60,000 nucleotides of DNA from Bolinopsis microptera. Its lineage: Eukaryota > Ctenophora > Tentaculata > Lobata > Bolinopsidae. The stretch spans positions 11,295,997 through 11,355,996 of the forward strand of contig NC_087082.1 in the NCBI RefSeq assembly GCF_026151205.1, written 5' to 3'. The notes beneath the pieces were generated by a model. That model searched no databases, was not told the origin of the DNA, and saw only the letters and a program-made list of their open reading frames with translations. The position numbers were made by a program, and so were the translations under genes. Below are positions 37,304 to 48,400 of this stretch, piece after piece. Each line of letters opens with the position of its first letter. Positions within the stretch are counted from its first letter, which is position 1.

Positions 37304-37864
37304 ATGCCTTCCACAGCTCTCCTTGTCATTGACGTGCAGCCGGAATGGTACGGACCAACTACCGACACCTACAAACACTTCCCCAACTTTGCAGAACGTC
37401 TCACCTCACTTCTAGCTCGTTGTCGCGCTAAAGGCACTCACATAATCCACATCAGAGCAAAGTACGACACTTCTCCCGAGGTAGAGTCAGACTACACTCG
37501 CTGGCACCAGCAGTTCCGTAGGTTCAACCCGGAGAAACCTCTCGATCTGAGCGGGGACCCGACACCCTGGGCTAGAGAACTGGATGATGGAAGTGAGTCA
37601 GTGTTTAACAAGCCTACATTTAACGCGTTTTTAGGAACGGAGTTACACGGGTACCTACAGGAGCGGGGTATTAACAAGCTGATCTTAGCGGGGCTTATAA
37701 CCTCAGTTTGTGTACAAATGACAGCAAATGAGGCCTTTATGCGGGGTTATGAGGTGAATGTTGTGTCGGAGGCGTGCGCGGATCGTAGTAGAGATAGACA
37801 CGAAGCTGCCAAGTTATTGTATTCCGGGTATGTTTGGAATGATATTCCTCTGGAGAGCGTTTGA
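37304..37864 (+). CDS. Isochorismatase-like cysteine hydrolase, intronless
   Basis: A 186-residue enzyme of the isochorismatase/nicotinamidase fold, the usual length for a single-domain member. The catalytic triad is visible: Asp10 in the LLVIDVQ strand, Lys103 in FNKPTFNAF and Cys136 in ITSVCV, with the typical A-x-D motif after strand 5 (Ala159-Asp160). The family hydrolyses amide or vinyl-ether bonds; the substrate here cannot be told. The gene has no intron and is richer in G and C than its flanks, while the neighbouring PIN4 and kinesin genes are split. Both would fit a bacterial origin or a retrocopy, but eukaryotic cysteine hydrolases are also common. It lies only on the single-copy segment, just inside the right duplication breakpoint. 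Confidence 0.9.
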   Translation: MPSTALLVIDVQPEWYGPTTDTYKHFPNFAERLTSLLARCRAKGTHIIHIRAKYDTSPEVESDYTRWHQQFRRFNPEKPLDLSGDPTPWARELDDGSESVFNKPTFNAFLGTELHGYLQERGINKLILAGLITSVCVQMTANEAFMRGYEVNVVSEACADRSRDRHEAAKLLYSGYVWNDIPLESV

Positions 37865-38461
37865 ATTGATACTGTTTCATAGAGAGCTGAGCATTCCTCC
37901 AAACTGTTTTATAAATACAAATTTGATTTTAATATTCAATTTACCGATTTATGTATCATTTTATATGTTTCATTAAATGTTTTTTTAAGAATTTTGATTA
38001 TTTCTTGTATTGGGGTCTACATGGACCATAATTTTTAAAAAATGTTTTGTAGTAAGAATAATTTGATGATTTTTTATTAAAATCTAGATTGTTGATTGAT
38101 GGGTTATTATTTAAGAAGAACCATTTTTTGTTTAAGATTTTACCGTAAAGTTACATAATATTCTCGTTCAGCAGATTGCACATTGGAACGTTATGAAAAT
38201 CGATAATAATTCTTGTTTCATTTGTCTTAGATATCAACTATTCGAAGGGAATGTACAAAAAAAGCAACAAAATGTTCATAGCATGAGCTGCAATAATTAG
38301 CAACTTTAAAATGTTCTTTATTGACTCGCAGTCTTCATAAAAAGCAATTCATCTCAAAACTTCTTCTTCCATTAAAAAATCAATATATTTAATATCAAGA
38401 TTCACGTCTTATACACATACATATTACATAGTAGGTATGCTACTAAGTTAGAAGATTGATA

Positions 38462-39191
38462 ATGGGTAAGAAAGGAGGTGGCGGTGGCGGTGGCGGTGGT
38501 GGCGCTGCTAAAGGCGGCGGGAAGGGAGGTGGTGGTAAAGGTAAGGGAAAAGCAGATGCTGGTGCTAGTGCTGCAGCTGAACCAAAAGAGAAGAAAGGTT
38601 TGTTAAAAATGATTATCCAATAAATTTAATCTCATGACATTTGAACGTAAACTGATACTATATATCATTAGAATTTAACAGGGACATGTGCAAGGGGAAT
38701 TGGGAATACAAAAAAATCTGTAGTGCATTTTAAGGCTTGTTTATCCTGTGCGGCTGTGACAACAGAGTGTATTGTTAACTATATCCAGCTATATTTCAAT
38801 TATAACTATAAAACTAAATCATAATTACATAATTACATAATTACATAATTATATAATTACATAATTACATAATTACCCTCATTACACATGATCCACTGCA
38901 GGTCTAAATTCGGTGAAAGTTCGCCATATTCTGTGCGAGAAACACGCCAAATCCATGGAAGCGCTAGCCGAGCTGGAGAAGGGTCTCAAGTTTAACGAAG
39001 TAGCTACAAAGTACAGCGAGGATAAGGCTGGGAGTGGAGGTAATCTGGGGTGGATGGTGCGGGGCAGCATGGTCGGGCCCTTCCAGGACGCCGCGTTCGC
39101 ACTTCCTAAAAGTACTATTGCTAAACCGGATTATGTTCAAGTTAAGACGAAACATGGTTATCACATAATCATGGTGGAGGATAAGAAGTGA
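38462..39191 (+). CDS. PIN4: PIN4 (parvulin-14) peptidyl-prolyl isomerase, right copy
   Basis: Two exons (38462-38597 and 38902-39191) joined at a phase-1 GT-AG intron of about 300 bp. Exon 1 encodes a basic, glycine- and lysine-rich tail that starts MGKKGGG. Exon 2 encodes the whole parvulin rotamase domain. It opens with [11 protein letters not shown], contains the YSEDKA and [14 protein letters not shown] blocks, and ends [11 protein letters not shown]. This layout matches animal PIN4 closely in length and order. PIN4 is a nuclear/nucleolar parvulin linked to ribosome biogenesis and chromatin. The kinesin ATG follows 308 bp downstream on the same strand. The glycine run is one codon longer than in the left copy. 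Confidence 0.95.
38819..38878. repeat. 8 bp microsatellite CATAATTA (right PIN4 intron)
   Basis: About seven units, with one TATAATTA variant, at the place matching 11,168-11,239. Confidence 0.9.
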
Positions 39192-39498
39192 AGTTTTTTG
39201 TTGTAAAGTTTTGGTTTTAGATAAATTATTTGTTTTTACTCTTTAGGTAGGATAAAATTCTGTTTCTTAATTGAAAGGACACAATTATATAACATTTTTT
39301 TTGGGGATTGCTGGGATTCTCTGTTTGTTTCTGAATATAGTTCCCATTTAATATTTATAAATTCGAGAAGTTATTTGACTACCTTAAGGCTCTGTAGTCC
39401 ACATACCGATTTGCCCAACTTATTAAAAATTACTTTTAATTTTTCTAGTGACTTTATTTCATGCAAGTGGCTGTGATATCTAACATTATTTTAGTGTA

Positions 39499-42400
39499 AT
39501 GTCAGGAAATGAGACGACACTTCAGGATAACTCTACCTCTGGATCGCTTTTAAAGGTTATTCCTTGTGATGAATCGGCATTTTCTGGAAACCGTACGTTT
39601 TCGACATAATATCAAGAACCCATATTTTAGTGTTTTTACTGGTTGAAAGCTATCATTTCATTGATATTTTGTACACTAAATAACAATTACCAGGTGTACC
39701 TGCGACTGAGGGACACTAAAGAGCACAACGACGTGTACTATGTGGACACTGAAGATCCTGTCTCCCTGGTAGCAACGGCTCCAGAGAACTCTGAAACTCA
39801 CAAGAACTCTCACCGGAACCATACTCTCTCCGTTCAGAAGTTTAAGTTCTCCAAGATATTTGTACCCAGTACAACCCAACCTGAACTGTTTGAGAGCACT
39901 GCTCTCCCTCTGCTAGGTGGGTGGAATGTTCTGGAAATATGTTTGATTTGTGATTAGCTAAGTGTTGTCAGATGGAATTGGCTTCTGTGTTCACTGTGTT
40001 TAAAAATAGCTGTGTTTAAAAGTTGCATTCTCTTTTCGTATTGGTTGCAGCAGGTTACAAGTTTAAGACCTGGCAGTAAACCAATTTGTGAACTACATTA
40101 ATCCCACACAGACGAGTGCCTGAATCTAGAGAACAACGCTCTACTCTTTACCTACGGAGTGACCGCTAGTGGCAAAACACACACAGTTCAAGGTCCTCGA
40201 CATGATGCCGGCCTGCTGCCCAGATCTCTGGATCTGATATTCAACTCGCTCGGTATGTTGATGTCGCGACTCGCGCTTGCGGCTTGTTGAATCGTGCGAT
40301 TCTTGCACAGAATTAGCTTGAAAGTTGTGACGAAATTTGCTCTCAAGATAACGAGAGGGCGCACAAAATACAAAATAGGGACCCTGGACATACTAAAATG
40401 GGAACGCGCATTGACGCCAATGTATGTAAAGTTTGAGCTTTGGTAATTCACACACGCTTTTTGAAACGAAAAACGCGCGTAAAGTTTCGGTGGGAAAACA
40501 GGATCCAACTTAGGAATTCTAATTTTATCTCCAAACAAGCACACACCAACTTATACTTTTGTATTTCCAGGTTCGCACATCAAGCCAAGGTCGATGTTCT
40601 GTCCACATTTGCACAGTGAAGTTTGTAAGATGACTGAGAAACTGCAACATCAGAACGAACAGAGGAAACAACGGATACTCTACCCTCCCAACACATCCCA
40701 GGTTTACTGAAAATAATACTAAATAATACAAATCATATCATACCACTATACCAGGTGGACCGTATGTTCGGAATATAATCTCTATGATTTCCAATAATAA
40801 TGATTCTCCAGAGTATGGACTGATATATAGGGGGGGGGGGGTCCAAGGGGAACTTTGGGGAACTTTGGGAAAGTCCCCCAAGATTTCTGAAGTTCCCCAA
40901 AAAAAAGTTCCCCAAAACTCCCCAAAGTTCCCCAAAATTCCCCAAAATTATTCAAAATTATTCAAAATTATTCAAAATTATTCAAAATTTCTCTAATATA
41001 CATTAATACCCATTAATGTTAACATGTATGTTATTATAAGGTATAATCTTAACTTACTTGTTGATACTTGCAGCATGATAATTTTTTTGGCATGATAATT
41101 TTTTTGGGGAACTTTGGGGAACTTTGGGGAATTTTGGGGAACTTTCTGAAGTTCCCCAAAAAAAAGTTCCCCAAAATTCCCCAAAATTATTTGTTTCATT
41201 GATAATTTTTTGGGGAACTTTGGGAAAGTCCCCCAGGTTTCCTGAAGTTCCCCAAAAAAAAGTTCCCCAAAACTCCCCAAAGTTCCCCTTGGACCCCCCC
41301 CTATATAGAATACTAGAAACCCGCCGCTAGTCGAAAGCTTTGTTCGAGGAAATTTTAAACATCAGTTATGTTTTAATTTCTCTTCATCACATAGCCCCAA
41401 AACGAAACTTTTTACCGCATCAAAAAATTTTAATCACAACCAAAGTTATAAATATATATAGGTATATAGCGTCATGAGGGTAAATGTGAGCTAGTTGTGA
41501 AATTCTGACGTAGCATACAGCATAACACCGCGCGTTGAAATCCGCTGTAGTCGAAAATTTTATTAAAGGACACTATAAGGGAGCGAATTTATCGTTCGAA
41601 TTTATCGGTCATCGCTAGTCAATGGTCAAACAATCCAACAAATATGCTTTAGTTCCCGAACCCTGCTTCACTGAAAATATATGAATTACACATTTGAATC
41701 ATTTCGGTAAATGTCAGGTCCCTCATCGTCTCATTTGATAGATATGTTCAAATTGAAGTTTTTACGTATGAAAGAATTGTGATAAATAAAAAAGGAAATT
41801 TGTGCTGAATGAAATTGGTAAAATGACATAATCTATCAAATGACTCAACACTTGGGACGTTGAGTGTAGATTTAACCTGAGTTACAAATGTGAATAAATG
41901 GATATAGGTTGGAAAAACGTTAGAATTATAAAATAAATAAAATAAAAATATTATATAAAAATTGATTGTTATAAAAATAAATAGACAACTGCAACACCTT
42001 TATTGTTGCGAGAAGGAGCGTTGTATCTCCCTCGATGCTCGTTTGTAGGAGCTCGGTTTGCTCGTATAATAACCTGGGAATTAAACGGAATTAAACAAAT
42101 TTTAATTAAGTTGGAATTCGAGTTGATTTTAAGCATAGGTTATAAGATGTGGTAAAATATGAAAATTAGAAGGTATAAAGTTAATGTGTAATTTATATTA
42201 ATCTTCACCTTGAGATTGGATATATCAGAGGTCCTGATCGTTGTTACAGCTGATTTAAATTCACGGACGTACGGATTATGGCTATTCATCATAGCAGTGT
42301 TATGCCTAATAACGTCAGCATTAAGACCTTCAAAAATTGATGTTCGACGTTCGAACTGTTCATCCTCGCTCAGAAAGTAAATTTGTAGATGGGCAGCTGG

Positions 42401-45400
42401 TTGACCAGAGCTAGGGAAGAGCGGGCCTATCCTGTGGTATATTTGGCCAAGTACTTTGAAACCAGGGGTCCATTGCCGCCGACCATTTCTGTCTGTTATG
42501 AATTGTTGATTTGCAGCAAAAGAGGTAAAGTTGAGCAAATTGTTGTACTGTTGTATGTTTTTAAGATAAGGAGCGCTGAGAGGACTTTCTCCATTCAAAA
42601 GAGGAATCATTTCGATGGGAAGGAATGGTGTCGGTAATTGTACTTTACCATTATTGCAGCACATACCAGGTCTCTCGCCAGGAAATCTTAGTGCTTTGCA
42701 GTGAGTGCACTCGATGGAGAGACTGCCGACGTTTGTTACGCAAACAAATGCTGTAGAACTATAATGTAGAGCGGCGAGATATTTTAACATGCCTCTGTAT
42801 CTACCTGAGCGTTATGGGGGATGATTTGTGATTGTGCTCTGCCAGTATTGCATCACTAAATTTAATAAAATGCATGTAGATAAGAATTTGTATGACTAAA
42901 TTGTCGATTATGAAGTTCAATAATAATACATCAAATCAACACGTACCTGAGCGGTAGTACATGTGGTTGCGTGAGTGGTTTGTATTGGTTTGAACTTGAG
43001 GTGTATCGGGAATACTGTCAGAATCGTTGTCACTATTGTTATTGTCATCACCGTCAGAGTCACCAGAATCACCAGAGTCACCAGAATCGGAGTCATCAGA
43101 ATCAGAGTTACCAGAATCGGAGTCATTAGAATCAGAGCTGTCACTGTCGTCTCCACCACCGCTGGTGGAACGCATATTTTGGGGGTTAATCGAATACCTG
43201 GTAGAATTTGATGGATGTTCGTCTAGATTAGCAGAGATTAATGGTACGTTAAGGCACCGCGAAAGTTGAGTGAGATTCAGGGAATCTTGATCTGTAAGGA
43301 TCGAGTCATCGGTACTGAAAGTGAAATTAAAAGTTAATGTTAAAGTGGATAGATACAGATACAACAAATTTTAGATGATATTTATAAAGCAAGAATGGTA
43401 ATGTAACGACGTTTAAAGTTAAATATATGTAGGTTCTTACGATGAGTCACGGTGTCTGAACTTTTTCATATCTTTAACTCTCACAGCAAATCGATTGTGC
43501 AGAGATCTCCGTTTAGCAGGTCTAGATCCAAGAAAGGGCATTGAAAAACAACAACAGATGAGTAAAATATGTTAATCGTTGGAAGATATTTCAATCGAGA
43601 ATGACAGTCAATTGAATTATTGCCAGGCATTTAAAATGGCACGTGATGTTTAACTGCGCAAAGTTATTTGCGTAATTAGGAAACAACAATATTTTTGTTG
43701 ATTGTGTGTGCGCGGCGTAATGTCAGCATTGTGTGTAGCTCTAGCGAAGAAACCCGCTAGTCGAAAGCTTTGTTCGAGGAAATTTTAAAAATCAGTTATG
43801 TTTTAATTTCTTTTCATCATATAGCTCTGTTATACTGTAGACATAATGGAATTTATCTAACAATGGCGACAGCGTTGTTAGTATTCGGATTCCCAAAACG
43901 ATACTTTTTACCGCATCAAAAAATACCAATCACAAACAAAGTTATAAGAAGTCATAGCGTGAGCGTAAATGTGAGCTAGTTTTGAAATTATGACGTAGCA
44001 TACAGCATAACAACGCGCGTTGTTAATCTGTGGTTGCTCGCGCACGTGCATTTTAACGTTGCTACGCAACAGCGCAGTAAACCTTTGCTTAAATAACGCC
44101 ATTATTCTAACGATTATTTAACCTCACTTCCGACGTTAATTATAAAAAATCTAAAGCCTAAATCAAAATTCTAAGAATGCTATAGCCTATTCCTATCCTT
44201 TTTCTACAACCCTGCTAAAAATGGCGAGGTTTCAACTCCATTTGCGAGCTGGGTTTGGCATCACCAGAGGGTCATTTTGAGGTCGATTTTCGGTGTTTTT
44301 TCTTCTATGTCCCCGTTGCCGGGGAAATTTCGTCAAGTTTAAAATATAATATAGATATTGTAATTTCAAACAAATAAACTTCATCTTCGTGGTTTGTCAG
44401 GAATTAGAGAAATTAAAATCAGCGAGTAATTCAACTAATGATCGTGTTTCGTCAGGATTTGGAAATAACTGGGCTGACTGATCCTAACTCAACTCGGTGT
44501 ACTATTGGGAGTATGACAAGCGAATGTACTGCCTGTAAGTCTCCGCTGGATAATATCTTCATTGGAGATGGGGAGGAGACGCAAGTTTGCCTTGCCGCGT
44601 GATAATGATTCTGGAACATACGTCATCATCATCGTTATCATTGCGTCGTCTCCTCTACTCCACAGTAATTTTAACGCATGGAAATTAAGTAAACTGGCAT
44701 AACTAATCGCTAATCTCCCAGCTTCTTCAGACGAAAATACAAGTTATCAGATAACAGATAACGTGTTGGTCCACCTGTCCAACCCAGAGAACATTCAGTA
44801 CAGTGTGTGGGTTAGCTACTTGGAACTTTATAACGAGAATGTATACGATCTTCTTCAGCCTCCTCCCGAACAAGGTTTATTATATTTTAAATATTTCACC
44901 ACTACACGTTTTCGACATGTCTAACATGATGGTCAAGTGATTTAGCACATAATTCAATCCATAAGTTACATCAAGCCTCCTTACATTGTAAACACTATAC
45001 ACCGAGGCCGACCTACATTTTAAAAGTAAATCTGTTAATTGTAATCTTCAAAAGTCACGTGATTCAGCCATCATCAAATGTGATTAAACAGGTGAAATGA
45101 AGCCTCGTGACCGACAAGCGCTAAGACTGGGGGAGGACCACAAGATGTCGGTGTATGTAAAGGGAGCCACACAGCTGGAGGTCTGCTCGTTTGCTGAGGC
45201 TAACAGAGCCTTGATGTACGGCCAGAGGAATAGAAAGGTATGCAGATCAGGCGAGGACAGTTTGTTTAATTGTTCATTTGTTTTGTCGGATTTGTCATAA
45301 AAATAAATGTCACCCTTTATATGTCACGACTATGATATTAGACATTGATTGATCGATAAATTGATGTTTGATGTAGAACAGACTGTTATTTCAGAAAGCT

Positions 45401-48400
45401 GCTACGAGCATGAACCAAAGCTCCAGCAGGTCACATGCCATCTTTAAAATAACAGTCATCGCTACAAACACCATCTCCCAACAAAGCAAATGCAGCCAGT
45501 AAGTTGATCTAGTCAGTTATTTGATCTAGTAGAGTGAAATTATTCTAAAAGATTACAGTATGGAGTATTGTCAATTATTACTATGAGAAATCCCAGAGTT
45601 GTATAGCTATATCATTTTTATGTAATGTTTAATTTGTGCTTAGTTTCAAATCCTAAACTTTTACATCATCCAGGATAACATTTGTGGATTTGGCGGGAAG
45701 TGAACGGTACGGTAAGACGAACACAGCAGGGGTGCGGCTAAAAGAGGCCGGTAACATCAACACCTCCCTTCTTACTCTAGGCAAATGCATCTCCTCCCTC
45801 AAACACAACTCAAAACTCCGACCCCGACAAGCGACCCAGGCCCAGATTGTTCCATTCAGAGAGAGCAAACTCACGAGGCTGTTCAAGAACTTTCTGTCGG
45901 GGGAGGGTTTAATAACTATGATTGTTTGTGTGAACCCGCACAAAGACTTCTTCGACGAAAGTATCCATGCTCTTAAGTTTTCTGCTCTGGCCACGGAGGT
46001 ATATTGTTTTTATTACAGCAAAATTGGCAGTTAAAATGGATTTCCTGTAATGTTATGATACCGACGGCCGAATCTTGTTCCACTTTCAAGTCTAAGCATG
46101 TTTTAAAGATTTAGCCTTCCATTGTCGACTTTCTGTAATCTGTTTTTTTTTTGCACAGATTGTAATTTAATCGTAACGTTTAGGCTCTGCTACTGCCCCG
46201 ACCTCCGAGTAGGATAGAACAGGCTACAACTTCTGACGAGAACAAGATGTCTGAACTAGACTTGCAGCAGATGAAGTGATTATATATTTCACTATATTTC
46301 ATTATATTTCACTACTTCTATTATTTATCGATCGTGAATATCGAATGATTCACGATCGATAAATAATAGAAGTAGTGAAATATAATGAAATCTCCTACGA
46401 ATGCCATCTTATACGGAACATTGTATATGACTTTGAGTCATGAAATGATGATACTCAGTGGTCTGATTATATCCTTATAAATATCTTATCTCCAGGTACG
46501 AGATAAGAACAGAAGTGCTGGGAGAAGTGCAACAGAGAATAAAGAGGATGAGAAAGAATCACGAGTAAGTGAAAATACTCAGCACTTTTCAAATTTCATA
46601 GTTTTAATATTACATGATGAGCCCACAGCCGGACGAAGTATTACTGGGACTTACAAAAATATCGAAAATCTGAGTTTTTACAGCATGCTATCTCAGGGAG
46701 GATTTGGCAGCTCAAAAGGAGCGAGAAGATAGATACCACGAGGGAGTGGAGGCTGGTCTTCAACAATACTACAAAGGTGTTATTGATGAACTCAAGAAAA
46801 AAGTTAGAGATGCCCGTGCACAGAACGGTTACACCGGTATGTTATGACTACACTGGTCGCGGTATATAACTAAATTTGAAAATTCTGGTTTTTTTTTCGC
46901 GTTGCACGTGATTGAGTTCTTATTCCCAAAAGACAACTCCATGATATTTAGTATTTAAATCGCGTGTTGTTAATATTTAATCCTTTTTTACAGGGAGTAA
47001 AGAAAGTCAGGAGAAGATAACGAAAAAAGAGGAAACTATAACAGTTCTAAAGAAGCAATGTCAGGAATTAGACGAAGAATTGCAACAGACCAGATCAGAG
47101 CACAAACTCTTCAAAGCAGAGATAGACCAGCAGCTGTTCCAGACAAAACTTGAACTTAAGACAACTCAGCAGTTGTACCATGACGGGAATCAGGAAAAGG
47201 AGAGGTCAGTACATTTGAGGGGGAAAATTAACAATGAGAATTGATAATGTAATTTTGTTAAAAAGCGACTGTGTTAAAGAGAAAATCTGTGGGCACGATG
47301 TAATCATTTGAATTTCACTTGTAAAGCACGTATCTGAAATAAGCTTGAAAACCATTGAAATTTGAATCATCACCTGCTTTTCCATCCTATATAGGTTTGC
47401 GAACTCGATATCAGAGAAAGAGAACGAGATAAAGAGGATGTTCCAAGACTTGGAGGAGGCGACAAAGCTGTCCACATTCTGGGAAAAGGAATGTAACGAC
47501 CTGAAGGCTGCTAACGCACAGCAGGTAACCGCCGGTTACTAACCGGTCGAGATAGTCACACTTTTATTTTCGTTTATCAAATAATTTCTCGCTATCAGTA
47601 TCACAAGATTTTACTTCATTATTTAAGGGTATCACAGTTGACTGGTCACAAATTTTGTCGTTCGTCTGTGATTGGTCCGTCTGTTGCAATTTATATTATG
47701 CTGATTTCAGATTGAAAGGCTACAATGCCAACTGAAAGAAGGTGCAACAAAGCAGCACAGATTGGAAACGGAGATCACCGAGAAGACAGATGTTATCCAG
47801 AAGATCACTAAAGAATCTCTCCAAAAAGGTAACTTGAAAGTTGAAGCACTTGTTGACTAACTTAACATTGATCTTAATTATCCCAGTGAATTATTTGTAT
47901 CTGTGAACGGAAAAATTAAGCCTAATTCGGGGTAACTAGATAAATCCGTACGTACAGATGGCGGAAAACAAGAGCTTGAGGAGCTTAGGAAACAAGTTGA
48001 AGTGGAGAGACAGATTATTACCCAGACAAACTCAGAGAAATCTCAGCTACAGTCTGATCTCAGAACTACTCAGACTAAGGTAACAGCTGGGTGACAGCCG
48101 GGTAACAGCTGGGTAATAGCCGGGCAACAGCTGGACAACAGCTGGGTAATAGCCGGGTAACACTTAACAGCCGGGAAACAGTTGGGTAACAGCCGGGTAA
48201 CAGCTGGGTAACAGCCGGGTAACACTTAACAGCCGGGAAACACTTAACAGCCGGGTAACAGCTGGGTAACAGCCGGGTAACACTTAACAGCCGGGAAACA
48301 GTTGGGTAACAGCTGGGTAACCTCTGGGTAACAGCCGGGTAATACTTAACATCCGGGAAACAGTTGGGTAACAGCTGGGTAACAGCCGGGTAACACTTAA

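Noticed and set aside
39499-39600. Reading kinesin exon 1 on to a later GTACGT donor
   Set aside because: That donor gives the wrong phase for the VYLRLR exon. The AAG/GTTATT donor keeps phase 0 and the expected motor start.
42936-43367. A separate Ser/Asp-rich secreted protein gene
   Set aside because: Splice sites and phases join it to the Helitron transposase exons on the same strand.
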